This document shows positions 13,223-25,102 of a DNA stretch of 64,000 nt, piece by piece. How positions within the stretch are numbered: the stretch's first letter is position 1; each line of letters begins with the position of its first letter. The notes under the pieces were generated by a model, which was given only the letters and a program-made list of their open reading frames with translations, did no database searches and had not been told where the DNA came from. The translations under genes and the position numbers were made by a program. This DNA is from Adineta ricciae (Eukaryota > Rotifera > Eurotatoria > Adinetida > Adinetidae). The stretch spans positions 124,001 to 188,000 of the forward strand of contig CAJNOJ010000090.1 of assembly GCA_905250025.1 (NCBI GenBank), in the 5' to 3' direction.

Positions 13223-15355
13223 ATGCGTATCTTATCGCGATCACCACCGGTGTCAACAACATCGATATCTCACTTGGAGAGTAATAGTGAACGAAGTTTT
13301 CATACGAATACATCATCAGTAGTTCAACCTGCCGTCGTACCGAAATATTTCAACATTCCCTTCGCGATACGTCATGGTTATTTTCGTTGTGTACGATACT
13401 TATTAGAACTTTCCTATGACCCAAACGAACGAGACAACCAATTTCATACATCGTTAATTCTATGTGCGTATATTGAGAATGATCGATGGAGTCTATCACT
13501 TGCCCAAAACTTGTTGGAAAAACGAGCGAAAATCGCACTGGCAGATAATGCGAGACGCAATGCGTACGAGGAGTTCGTTAAATTTTTCCGTACATTTTTC
13601 CTTATTGTTCTTTCTAGTATGCATCATGCTTGTGCTCTGCAACGAATACATCTTGTTCAACTCTATCTATCCTGCCTAGAATTCGACATACAATCACAAG
13701 ATTGTGATGGAAATACTTATTTACACTATGCCGCTGTTACTGGTAAGTGAACTTTCTTTTCTCGTGACGCAGTTAACAGTTATGTTTTTGTGTCACAATA
13801 GGAAACTGTGAAATTGCTGAATTACTGGTGAGAATAGCAGACAAGATGAACGTTCGACTTGATCAATATGTTAACCGAGAAGGTGAAACTTTTCTTCTTA
13901 TATTCTATTTTGAATCAAATTCTTCTATGTGTGAAATCTTATTCAGGTTGTTCGGCAGCTGTTCTTGCTCTTAGGTATGGTCATATAGAATGTGCTAATC
14001 AAATCACGCATCGTAATTGGGATGAATTTTTTGTCATACCACGTCCTCTTTCAGTCTATGAAAATTCACAAATAAATGAGGATAATAATAATAATAATAG
14101 CGATCAAAGCCATAATCCAGTAATTGCAGGGAAACAGAAAAATAAAAGTCGAACGAATTTACGTCCTTCGGCGCCGTCATTTGGACTATTAAAAATTGTT
14201 TTTAATGAAACTGACACAACCTACACTCAATTAGCAAACCTTTGTCATAGAGATAAACAAAATCAACAGCGACGTGCACGAAAACAACATTCCGACCAAG
14301 ACAAATCAATTATGTCGAATGGAACACAACGTTCAAGTGTAGAAACGATTACTACGGAGTTCAGTCCGCGTAAAAAACGTGATCAACGTCGATTATCCGC
14401 TAATGCAAATGAGAAAACGAACGATCATACTAGTGGACTACCGCCACGTAGACCATCATCGGTACACAAACGTCGTACTAGTAAAACCACGCAACTTTCT
14501 CATGAAAAACTACTCACTCGTATGAAGGCACCGATAATTCATATTCAAGATTTCGATGCATCTGCTAGTTCTGAATCGATTACAATTCTACCTGATTACG
14601 ACTCTTCTCAAGTACAGACTAATATCGAACGTCCTCAAACGGCTCTTCTCGCTCGGTATAAAACATCAAACGATGTTTCGGATGAGTCATCTCGTCTCTT
14701 CACACGAAAGACACAGCCGACTTCAGTTCATAAAAAGGCTAAGAAAAAATCCACGATGATCAGTCGCCCAAAATCAGCTTCATCGGCTACGAAACCTCAA
14801 CATTCCAATTTAACCTTTGAATCGTCGATCTATTCGAAAACTCTATATTCCGGTCGTCCATTGTCTGCAGCTCTCCAAAATCATCACTGTCGAAGTCCAG
14901 TTCAGCAAATAGTCGATCCATCCTGTTCAATCCGCGAAGTTAGAGGTGTAGCAGCTGCCAGTCGATACAACAACCCAATCGAATTATTTGGCATAAAGCC
15001 CGAAGATCTTTTCGGTACACCAGATAGTTCATCGAAATGCAACACTCACCGTGATACGCTATTAAAAGATCCTACTATTCAGCAAAAATATGTATATCAA
15101 CAAGATGTTGATAAATTGGTGAATTTACATGCTATTCAACATACGCCTAGCTATCGGCCATCGGTTATCCATCCAGTCAAGCAGACAGTCACGAAACCGT
15201 CAACGAAGCCCAATCGAAGAATCTCGACATCTAAATGTTCAACAAACAGTTCGCGAGCATCGACAACAATCAAACAATCAACATTGGCCGCACTGAATAT
15301 TACTCGACGATTTACCGAACTACGACGACCAACATTACAAATCGTTCATACATGA
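13223..15355 (+). CDS. Ankyrin-repeat protein with long basic, Ser/Thr-rich tail
   Basis: Four exons (13223-13563, 13618-13742, 13802-13882, 13947-15355) join into 651 codons. Ankyrin helices are visible: AIRHGYFRCVRYLLEL, then MHHACALQRIHLVQLYL, DGNTYLHYAAVTGNCEIAELL and AAVLALRYGHIECAN, about four to five repeats in residues 45-220. The remaining ~430 residues are low-complexity, Lys/Arg/Ser/Thr-rich and probably disordered, with no domain I recognise. Repeats of this type bind partner proteins; the partner is unknown. The first intron (13564-13617) is 54 nt and in frame without a stop, so an unspliced transcript also reads through. I assign no gene name. Confidence 0.8.
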
Positions 15356-15427
15356 AACGTAATTGCTTCGTCATACATGTTATTACAAAAGGAACAATTC
15401 ATACTTTATGTTCGATAGTCTTTCAAT

Positions 15428-15433
15428 AATAAA
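15428..15433 (+). promoter_or_regulatory. Polyadenylation signal, ankyrin gene
   Basis: AATAAA 73 nt past the stop of the ankyrin-repeat gene. The 15356-15723 gap otherwise holds nothing recognisable; it separates two convergent genes. Confidence 0.5.
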
Positions 15434-15723
15434 ATCTCATCAGTCGAAGTACACACTTCAGTTGTATAACCAAACTTTGATTTCACCGTCTGTTGATCTT
15501 AATTGTTTCAGTCGACTCGATCGAACACTTGCAATTTCCCTTTATTTCGTGTTCGAAATAAACTTTTCCTGCCCGCAGAGGAAATAGCAATCATCAAAAT
15601 AACTCGGAAACAGTCCGGGTACATTTTTCATATCGTCGATTTTGAAAAAAGGTCACGTCTAATGACACATATTCTTCTTTTTCTGAATAGAAATCAAATG
15701 ATAGAAAAATTCGGAACCATTGT

Positions 15724-16380
15724 CTAGTCGACTAATCCGAGTAAGATCGATAATGGACGTTCGCTTACATATAACGACTGCTGCATGTTATGTAATCGTT
15801 GATTCCATTTGCACGAATATGATCTCTGTTTGCTTTTCTTGTTCGATACGAATGTATCGATATTTTCAGGATAATCACACATTTGTTTCATAACATTAAT
15901 ATGTCGTTGCCATTCATGGTCATACTGTTGTTTACTGATGAGTTGTCCGCGGACACGGTGAAGTCGTTGATTTAGGATCTGATTTTCATTGTAGATACGC
16001 TGATATTCGTTGACACGTTGTTGAAAACGTTTTTTATTGAATATATCCAAGTTTTGTTTATAAGTATGATTTCTAGTGTCGATCATTGCCTGATTGTTCT
16101 TGTTGAATAATCGTTTCGATAACAGTTCATTTTCACGTTGGATGCGATCATAATGAGCGTTTTTATTTAACAAATTTCTTACTTTCGAACGCTCGATTTC
16201 TTGCACGTGTTCAGGTGATATATGAGAAAGATTCGAGTGGAATGATTGTTGACGTAGATTGACAATATATTTCGTGTATTCTCGTTCATGAATTTCACGT
16301 ATTTGACGTTCGTTACGTTTATGCTGAAGAACATCTCGAACGGCGAACGGCATCGTCTCTTTTATTTCTCTCAAATACAA
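15724..16380 (-). CDS. CFAP97/Hemingway-like coiled-coil protein
   Basis: Single exon of 218 codons. The protein is highly charged and helical. It has repeated motifs of the form YxRIxxENxxLxxRL (YDRIQRENELLSKRL and YQRIYNENQILNQRL), followed by HEWQRHINVMKQMCDY. This arrangement matches the CFAP97/Hemingway family, axonemal proteins of motile cilia and sperm flagella. The start could also be the second methionine (residue 10). It lies 107 nt downstream of TYW5 on the same strand, and no shared function is implied. The assignment rests on motif recognition alone. Confidence 0.55.
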   Translation of the reverse strand: MYLREIKETMPFAVRDVLQHKRNERQIREIHEREYTKYIVNLRQQSFHSNLSHISPEHVQEIERSKVRNLLNKNAHYDRIQRENELLSKRLFNKNNQAMIDTRNHTYKQNLDIFNKKRFQQRVNEYQRIYNENQILNQRLHRVRGQLISKQQYDHEWQRHINVMKQMCDYPENIDTFVSNKKSKQRSYSCKWNQRLHNMQQSLYVSERPLSILLGLVD

Positions 16381-16487
16381 TTAATAAAGAAACACAAAAC
16401 TTCATTTTGCATGTTTTCTTATACTTCTCGGCTAAGTATATTAACTTACAAGAAAGAAAATAGGACCGAACGAACTGCAGAATTTAA

Positions 16488-17764
16488 TTACTGCGAGATT
16501 TTCTTTTCATTTTCTCGGATGTAGTTATCTAAGTAACTACGTAAACGTCGAGCATAAAAATCCGTGTAAACGGCTGGCAGTTGCTTATCAAGTTCATGAA
16601 GAGATTTTGCTAATTGACCTATTGTACGATTGAACGGAACGAGATCTTTATTGCCATAGAGATCTTTCGGATCGTAGAGATCAATATTTACATGACGCCA
16701 GAATACATTCACAGATATTGCGTGCGTAGCTAAGGATTTGATATTATGAAACCACAGTGCTGAAAGAAAAATTGGGCAAATAATCAGAGATTTACAAAGA
16801 TGTAATTACACAAACCAGGAATAAATAAACAATCGCCTGCTTGTAAAGTACCGGTATAATAGGTTGCCTGACGAACAAGTGGATAGGTTTCGAAATCAGG
16901 CTGTTCAATATCATTGACCAACGATTTATCACCATCTATATACAGATAATCAATATCACTTGGCTTAAACATTATCAATCGTTTTGTGCCATGAACTTGG
17001 ATAAGAATATTATCCATTATATCATAATGGGTCCACAGTTGTGTATTAGCTGAGCCAATACGCAAAACACTGGAGAAAAACTGTTCCGAGGAAAAAAATG
17101 GAGGATATTTAATATCACCGGCAATCGACGGAAAGTGTTTTCTAATCAAACGGAATAGATCTTCAATTCCGTTGTAATGCCTATTCTTACTCGATACTCG
17201 CAATATCTGTTCGTTGATTATCGCCCAAGGCTCGAAAGTAGTAATGTTCATTAGGTGAAACAAAATATTCGTCATTTGTGGCACGTTCACAACGTTTAAC
17301 CAGCTTATTGAATGGTAACGTTCTAGTATTACAACTAGAAGAATTCAGCTGATGGTGAAAAACAAACATACTCATAGGTGAAATTCTTTCGAACAAAGTC
17401 CATCATTGAATCTTGAGAAACATGTATTCGTACTGGCTTTGAGCCAATCTTATGTTCGAGATAATCGCTCGTCCATTTCGTTTGACACGGGCCAATGTCG
17501 TATTTATGTAAAATAAATGGATATCGCTTAAAAGAAAACAAATCGATTGCTTAAAACCGCAAAATACCCATCGAGATTAGATAGAAACATTCTGTTTTGG
17601 TAATTTTCTTGTTTTTCTTTTATTCACAACTTAATTATCTCTCGTGATTTGTTTATGAATGTTAATCAAGCTTGAAAGGTCAAAATATATCTGATTACTT
17701 TATTCTCATCTTGAATAATATCGATAGCTTCGTCGAGATTGTCTGTTTCGTAGATAGTCGGCAT
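16488..17764 (-). CDS. TYW5: tRNA wybutosine hydroxylase TYW5 (JmjC)
   Basis: Fe(II)/2-oxoglutarate oxygenase that hydroxylates the wybutosine side chain at position 37 of tRNA-Phe. Five exons (17699-17764, 17372-17526, 17198-17322, 16816-17160, 16488-16759) join into 320 codons, against about 315 in mammals. Diagnostic segments are DIGPCQTKWTSDYL, RTLPFNKLVKR, QLWTHYDIMDNILIQVHG and FIPALWFHN, then NVFWRH and a C-terminal FYARRL. The Fe ligands are the His and Asp of WTHYD and the His of WFHN, all intact. The first exon begins with ATG directly after a cttgattgtag-like acceptor context (on this strand cctgattgtag). The third intron (17161-17197) is only 37 nt, the shortest I infer here. HSPBAP1 is a less likely alternative. 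Confidence 0.9.
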
Positions 17765-18656
17765 CTACAATCAGGTATGAATATGTTTAGAAGAAAACAA
17801 AGAGTACCTTTGGTTGATCCTTTTCATCCAAAGAGGGTTTCTTTTTGTTTTATTACATAGAAGGAAGTAAATGAATTGATTAATATAACACGATTTTCGT
17901 GAAAAAGAAAGAGGGAAACGAACGTTATTGAACAAACTAAAAGTGCATTGAGAGAGCAAAGGGAAAGAAATAACATTAACAACGAACAAGAAAGAAAAGT
18001 GCAATAGCCAACAACCAAAAAATAGAAACGAAGGATGTGTGTGTGTGAATTAGCACCAACATTGAAATATGTAGCACAAAAGGAAGGAAAAGAAGAAACG
18101 ATGAACTGAAACGAACTATTCGAACAACACTGTTCTTTCAAAAAAAAGAAAACAAAGAGCGTATTAATGTGTATGGTTAGGACTGTTCCACGAGAATAAA
18201 ATCCTCCTTTATCACACTCTTCAATTGTCGTTATGTATATACACAAAAACGAAAAATCAATATACACAATTGTATTGATATGCTAGGCCATTGTCTTTCT
18301 TAGTGTGTAAAGATCCGATAGAAAAGCGCAGATGAATAGGAGAAAGATTCTATTCAACAACACAGAAAACAAGAAAATAAAAACAAACAATCAAAAAAGG
18401 AATGCAAACGATAGTTAATATATGTTTATGTAATTTGCATAGATTTCTTATATTTGTCTTCGTGAAAGGGGCGCTAATATGTACGAGAGAAAAATAAAGA
18501 GAAAATTCAAACGAAAGAAAATGCACACAACGATGGTCAAGTGAATATAAACCTGCTCGAACCTAGAGGACGTTATTCTTGTTATTCCAAACGAAGAGAG
18601 AAAGAAAGACAAACGGCACTGTATAGGAAAGAACAAGAAAACGAAAGATTCTTTTC
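17765..18656. other. Spacer between TYW5 and the CTDSP gene
   Basis: About 0.9 kb, purine-rich on the + strand. It contains the 3' UTR of the minus-strand phosphatase gene and the upstream region of TYW5. A 147-codon open frame on the minus strand is Phe/Ser/Cys-rich and looks like a product of the base bias. I see no gene. Confidence 0.5.
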
Positions 18657-20248
18657 CTAAGCCATGGGTCGTCGATGATGAATTTCTTGTAGTGCAGGTA
18701 TAACATCATCTACATTGGCAAGACGTTCAAAGATGGGGATCAGTGTGAGCAATTCAGTATCGCGTATGTCATCAAACCAACTGCTGACAGGAACCTATTG
18801 AAAAGACAAACAAACAAACATATCGTTTCCGATCGTTGACTTTGCTATACGTACAGCATTATCTTGATGAAAGAGATAGGACAAGGGTGAATTATCAATA
18901 ATGATCACTTTGCGGATATCTCGACCCAATCGACTAAGATCTTTTATATAATTCCCTAAATGGGCGAAGGAAAACAAAATTTCATTAGCTAACTAATTGA
19001 TTGACACCAGGATTCTTACCATTGTAATATGTACAAGATTCACGAAAGAGTCTCGCATGAAATATACGATTAGGATCAAGTAAATCCGATACAGGATCAG
19101 CATACTAAATGACACAAGTGAACGTGATGAATATGAACGAAAACGAAGACGTACTTTAGCCAAACTAGCCGTAAAGAGGATGCATTCATAAAGTTCACCA
19201 ACACGACGAAGAAATTCATCAACATGTGGCCTTTTGGTAACATATATCTAAAGAAAAACAAGTCGATGTACAAATAAATATGCAATCGGACTCTAAGAAC
19301 AATGGTCGAGAATCAGTTCTATCCGTTGGAGAGAAAACTCTTCCAGATAACTATCTTCCTACAAACTATTATTAATTGTTGACTTAAATTATTGAGATTA
19401 GGCAGTGTCGAGTTTATTGTATGGCACTTCCTTCCTCTAGTCGTGCTTTTCTTTCGCGGAAAAAAGCGTGATAATTGATCTTTTCCGTAGCTTTTGTCTC
19501 AAGATAAGACTTACTTGGTGTACTTGCCCGTCGATCTCAACAGGAACGATAAAATCAGCATTCGGAACTGGTCGAAATACCGAATGAACAAGTGTTTCAT
19601 CGAGATCAATAACTAGACAGATTTTTGCACGCTCATTGTCACGTAATGGTGGTAATAAAGGTTTTTCATGGGCCTAGAATGAAATCAAACAAAACATCGA
19701 CTCTTTTTCAGTACAAAGGAATAATCAAGTCATTATTTGGTTAGTTTCAATCCCAAGAAGACAATTTTAATTTAGAAAAAAAAAGTTATTTGAATTCAAA
19801 CGGATCACCGAAATATGATAATACCTCTAACTGTGAGTTAATCTCATGGTTTAATGCAACACGCTGTAAAGAGATGAACAACACAAAAGTAAGAAACAAG
19901 AGCTCGACTCTTAGGAATAGTCTGTCAGTATTACCTCTTCGCCAGGAGTATCAGCTGATGAAGTATATTTCGCTTTGGTTGTGCGTGGTCGACATGACCC
20001 ACCCAAGCAACAGAGTAAGAGAGAGACAATGCGTTGTTTTCGGCTGGAACGATCTAAATGCAGAAAATGTGTATGGAACTTAACTTTTTTCTCAGATGCG
20101 ATGGTTTACTTTTAGTTGCATTATTCGTCTGAGCATTTGGACTGACAACAGCAACAGTTGGCATTGGTGTTGGGCGATTGAGATCTTCATCTTTTTGTAC
20201 TTGAGTAATGATCGATGAAAGGTCTAGTTCTTTCGATGTTTTGTTCAT
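18657..20248 (-). CDS. CTD small phosphatase-like protein (SCP/CTDSP)
   Basis: HAD-family phosphatase that removes phosphate from Ser5 of the RNA polymerase II CTD and from other nuclear substrates. Seven exons (20110-20248, 19935-20053, 19515-19673, 19155-19247, 19020-19104, 18855-18955, 18657-18794) give 277 codons, close to the 261-276 of animal SCPs. The catalytic DxDxT motif is present in [13 protein letters not shown]. Also visible are VYV-type [47 protein letters not shown] and the C-terminal DTELL...LANVDDV. The N-terminal [12 protein letters not shown] and the cysteine pair in SLLLCC match the usual SCP leader. The gene is head to head with BTG/Tob across 816 bp. I cannot choose among CTDSP1, CTDSP2 and CTDSPL. 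Confidence 0.93.
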
Positions 20249-21064
20249 TTTTTGTTACAAAGATGTGGTGAAAAGGATGGCAAAGTGGAAAAATTCGTTT
20301 CTGTGAGAGAATGAAAAGAGGAGAAATTCGCTTTTGCTGTCACGAGCTAGCCGTTGCTCGTCGGATGATCGAATAAGATTTGACCAAACGACATGAGCTC
20401 TTGGAACGATCAAAATTGACAATGATTGTGATATAAGATGCTCTTGTCGTCTTCACAATCTATAAGGAAAAATAAAACTCTAAGTAGCTATTAAGTGACA
20501 AGGGTAGATAGAATTTCATTTGTTAGCTGTGTGGATATACTATGTAACCGAGAGAAGTTTTCGCATGCTATGTAATACCTGCCATATTCTATATTTCCCT
20601 GCCTCCATTTTATTAGTCAAATAATGAGGTCTCGCTAGCGACATCTATTTGATTTTATAGAACATTAAAGCCTGAAAGAAAAGAATTTATTAAGGATGAA
20701 ATTTTCAAGAATCTGTTCTTTTTGCGATAGAACCACATTGATTGGAACGACTCTCGAACAACCATCGAACTGGATCAGATGATTAATATGAGTCATTTGT
20801 TTGCTTCTTTCTTTCTCCATTTTTCTAAGTGTCAGTGCCGAATAGCTAGCTAGCGCTAGCTTTCCAGCACGTTTATTAATTTATTATAAATCAGTGATAG
20901 AAAAAGGACGTCAAACAGAAAAAAATCGCTTCATATGTTTGCGATCGATCTTCTTCTCCTCATCGACCACATAAGGCTGATTGATTGTTTATCTGCATCG
21001 TTTTAGATCGATTGTATTATCATTTTTTTCCTCTTCCCTCTGTAGTTTCTTGTTTCAATCGATA
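20249..21064. promoter_or_regulatory. Shared upstream region of CTDSP (-) and BTG/Tob (+)
   Basis: 816 bp between two divergent start codons, so it must carry both promoters. It holds a perfect 14-bp palindrome, AGCTAGCGCTAGCT, at 20848-20861, with a further GCTAGC copy overlapping on its left. A related GCTAGCG lies near 20632. No open frame of note. Confidence 0.55.
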
Positions 21065-21995
21065 ATGACAAATCCGAAAAAAGAACTTCATGTTGCATGT
21101 AATTATTTATTACGATTAATGAAAGCACATGTTCAATTGTCCAATGAACAAATCAATCTTTTTAAACGTTCCTTTCATGATATTTTATCGAAACGATTTG
21201 TTGATCATTGGTTTCCAGGTAGGAGAGAGAAAGCTGATTGTAAACTTCAACATATAACGACATATTCTCGTTTTTCTCTCATTAGCCACTCCACATCGTG
21301 GTAGTGCTTATCGATGTCTACAAACGAAACACTGGAAAGATACGGTATTAAGATCAATTGCCGAACGTTCTTGCTTACCACTTCACCGTTATCTACCAGC
21401 CGTATTCACCATGTGGATTGGTATGTTCATCGACTTACGGAAATGTTCACGAATTATTCTTTTTTTAATCATTCATTTCTTAGATCCAGGTGAGGTAGCC
21501 GTTTGCTTTGGTGACGAAGGTACATGGTGTCCACTGTATAAACATGGCAGCGATGGTCAGGTACATCAAGAATATAGCGATGGAGAAGAAACAGCTTCGT
21601 CATTGTCCTCCGATGATGATTTGCATAGTTTAACACAGAATGTCAAAGCACTGAACGTGAATGATGCACATATACCAACAAAAACTACTATTGATCCAAC
21701 AACTAGTCGTTCTTCATCATCATTAGCGAGTAGTAGTCGAACATCAAGTCCTTTTTTTAATACGGGGTTGATCAATACGCCATCAATGAATGATTACAAT
21801 TCTTCAGGTTGACTATCGATTTCGTAATAATGTCGTTAATTGCTGTTTTTATTTCATTTCATAGGATCAGATCTCTATTCATATCAATCTGTTTTAAACG
21901 ATTGGAATGATCAACAGAATCTTTTTTGGCCACAACAACAACAACTGACAATGTCAGATACCTTGTTATTGTATAATCAGCGAGAGAATTTTTAA
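21065..21995 (+). CDS. BTG/Tob family antiproliferative protein
   Basis: BTG/Tob proteins recruit the CCR4-NOT deadenylase and slow proliferation. Four exons (21065-21218, 21286-21420, 21484-21807, 21865-21995) give 247 codons. The BTG domain fills residues 1-120: box A lies around HWFPATPHRGSAYRC and box B around LPAVFTMWIDPGEVAVCFGDEG. The tail is Ser-rich and acidic (SDGEETASSLSSDDD), then Gln-rich near the end, and I see no clear PAM2 motif of the Tob subgroup. The size lies between BTG1/2 (~160) and Tob (~345), so the subgroup stays open. Poly(A) signal at 22006-22011. Confidence 0.92.
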
Positions 21996-22535
21996 AACCT
22001 AACAAAATAAAAATCACAAATCTTTTCTGTTGTCTACGTGTTGTGATTATGTTTTTTGTCTATATATACATATATATTTATTGAAACATGTGTCCATACA
22101 TTCATCAGATCTGAGAGAAAATGATTCTCTTTTATAAATATATATATATACATATTGTATGACTGTTGTATCACTCCATCCATCTATCTTTATGTTATAT
22201 CTTTCTCTTCTTTCTTCTTCCTTTTTTTGTTCATTTTGTCTGTCACAAGAATACACATAGAAAAAAAAACACGTCACCTATTATGCTCTTATTTCCTTTT
22301 TCAAGTTTCGACAGACTTATTGGATGATAGAGAAGAGGAAAACAACAACAACAACGAGGGTGTTATTGCATAAATGATGAGTCATCAGAACGAACGAGAA
22401 CAAACATGTATGTAATGACATCATTTAACCGTAGGAATATGCTTGTACTTACGAAATTTCTCTCGACAATGTATATATAAAGTTTATTTCTTCAGATTTT
22501 TTATTATTTTAAAACTAACCTACTTAGGTAACATC
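21996..22535. other. Spacer between BTG/Tob and RIOK3
   Basis: 540 bp with an AATAAA at 22006-22011, TA-rich simple sequence around 22060-22155, and a probable acceptor (tacttag) at 22521-22527, eight bases before the RIOK3 start codon. Confidence 0.5.
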
Positions 22536-24693
22536 ATGCCCCAGGAATCCATTGATGGTCCGTCGTCAACTGCTGTCCTAACTCCAGCAGCGTCGGCGTG
22601 TCCTTGGAAGAAAACAACGATTGTTCCAACGTGCACATCGTTTCGAGAACTTATGGATAGTGATTTAGCTGAAAAATTACAACGAGAAGAAGATGAAAAA
22701 TACGCTCACGATATGAGGTAGTGATATTTTGAAAAAGAAACATGAAACTAGCCTTGTTTATTTTAGTCAATATCCCAAAACACCAGTTCAATCAGAAGTA
22801 TCGATTTCAACTGAGTTTGAAACTGAAAACGAATTTGTGGTTACACCTGAAGCAGACTCCAATGCTGATAGTGATTATCTTGTCGCTTTAATGCTTCAAC
22901 AGGAGTATACTAATGAATTTAATGGAATGATGAAGAATTATGAATCAGCTATCAATCGAAATAGTAAAGGTAGATAAATTTGAATTGATTTCTCATACAC
23001 ATCAACTAAATGTTGCAATGTTTAGTCAAACTCTCAATGAAAAATTTCATGCTATTACCAGCAGCATCTACGAAACAATCAGCTGTAGATGACGATTATG
23101 AGGATACTTTCGAAGACCAAAAAGAAGCTTATAGTGATTGTGAAAAAGGTATTGTTTTTCGCTATTGACCTCGTTCTTCAAAACTCTATTTAAACTTCTT
23201 TCTTGCAGATCAACCAATGCCATCATTCAATCGTCGAGGTACAAGTGGTAAAGGTGCAACATTAGTGACCAAACATAATGCTACATTATGTGGTAAACGA
23301 AATGTCGCGCGTGTTATGAATACCTTTCCTCCTGAATTCGACACCGGAAATGTTTTAAATGATATGCAACTATCAAATCGTGTTTATAATCAACTTAAAC
23401 TTCATTCATATGCCGAGGAGAAACGTATGAATCGTTTACATGACAAAGTAGAAAAGGCAACAGCGGTAAGTTTTCATCAGCTCGGTGAAAGTTAAATTAG
23501 TATTGTTTGTGTTTGAATAGAGTTTAGCATTCGATCCCAAGACTCGTATTATCTTGTACAAATCTTTGAACTCATGTATTCTCGATGAAATCGGTTCGAT
23601 TATTGCCACTGGAAAAGAATCGATTGTGCTATATGGTAAAGGTGGAAACAATGAACAACATCCAATGCCACCTGAAGTTGCAGTTAAAGTATGAATTCGC
23701 TCGCTTATAATCAATTCACTAATTTGTCTCATTAGATTTTCAAAACAACTTTAAATGAATATCACACACGAGAAAAATACCTACGTGAAGATTTTCGATT
23801 TAAGAACCGTTACAAAAGTCTCAACCCACGAAAAATCGTCAAATTATGGGCGGAGAAGGTAAAGCAGTGCTTTCATTCGAATCAGTTAGTTTTAACTTTG
23901 CTATGTAGGAAATGTTCAACTTACAACGTCTTCAACGTGCTGGAATTCCATGTCCAACCCCTGTATTGCTTAAAAAACACGTTCTATTTCTCTCATTTAT
24001 CGGCAAAGATACTGTTCCCGCTCAACGTCTGCGCGATGCTGTTCTCAAACCAGAAGAACTTGCTAGCGCATACAAACAATGTCTAAACGTATGATTTCTT
24101 TCATCCTCTCATGAATATTCAATACAAATATTATCTTTTCCTTTTAGCTGTTAAAATCAATCTACCACGATTGCAAATTAATTCATGCCGATTTCAGCGA
24201 ATATAATCTATTATGGTTCGATGGTACAGTTTATGTTATCGATGTTGCTCAGTCCGTTGAACCTTATCATCCAAATGCTTACGTATATCTACTTCGTGAT
24301 TGTACGAATGTATCAACGTATTTCAGTCGACGATCACTGAACGAACATGTTCTAACACCTGAGGAGACATTTAACCATGTTACTGGATTAGGGTTTAAAC
24401 AATCAGGACAAGAGTTTCTCAATGAAGTTCAAACATATGAAAAGAATATCCGTTTACAAAGTGAAGCAGCGAAGGAAAAGGACAATTTTGCATTCAATTA
24501 TTTCTTCAATCAAACGCGAAAACTAACTGCCGATGATTCGTCATCCGAAGACGAAGATGACGGTGATGACGACGATGAAGATTATAATGATCTACCTACA
24601 GATGATGAAGATGCAATGTTATCGAAAAGTCTACCATCGAAACCAATCAAGTCACCAGTACAAAAAGCAAAACCTACAAAGCATTCACCATGA
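22536..24693 (+). CDS. RIOK3: Atypical serine kinase RIO3
   Basis: RIO3 kinases act in late 40S ribosome maturation and innate signalling. Eight exons (22536-22717, 22767-22969, 23026-23148, 23209-23465, 23521-23688, 23736-23858, 23909-24088, 24148-24693) give 593 codons, longer than the ~519 of mammals because of acidic linkers and tail. The RIO domain spans roughly residues 260-520: the flexible-loop signature IIATGKESIVLYG, the ATP lysine in EVAVKIF, KEMFNLQRLQRAGIPCP, the catalytic loop LIHADFSEYNLLW and the metal motif VIDVAQSVEPYHP are intact. N-terminal acidic helices LAEKLQREEDEKYA and LVALMLQQEY match the RIO3-specific leader. The C-terminal tail is a run of Asp and Glu followed by Lys/Ser. 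Confidence 0.96.
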
Positions 24694-25102
24694 TCTACTT
24701 GTTTTTTTTTCTGTTTATTTCAACGTGGGTGTGTGGTTATATGTATACATAGTTTTCGTTTAATTTTCTTGTCAAAGATAAAAACAATACACATATAAAT
24801 TTTCTTTTGATTAATAATCTGAATTGTTTGTTATAGTCTATTGAGCGAAATATTCGAATAGAAATACATTGCGGTGAAGAGAAAAGAGAAAGAAAAACAA
24901 ATAAACAACAAATAGTATTGGTCTATTCATATCACGAATGAAAGTTAACAGTATATACTTACTTAGCGGAGGTAAATAAAATTGTTATACGTAAAAGATT
25001 ACCAACTCGATAGGGTACTACAGTGTCTAAATATACTTAAACCATTTTTAAAATTCTAGATTATTTACAGTGCGTTTTTTATTCTAATTTATAAACGAGA
25101 TT
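24694..25102. other. Spacer between RIOK3 and DAP
   Basis: 409 bp of AT-rich sequence containing the RIOK3 3' UTR and presumably the DAP promoter. No recognisable feature. Confidence 0.5.

Noticed and set aside
17824..18267. 147-codon minus-strand open frame
   Set aside because: Phe/Ser/Cys-rich translation of purine-rich DNA downstream of the CTDSP stop; better explained as 3' UTR.
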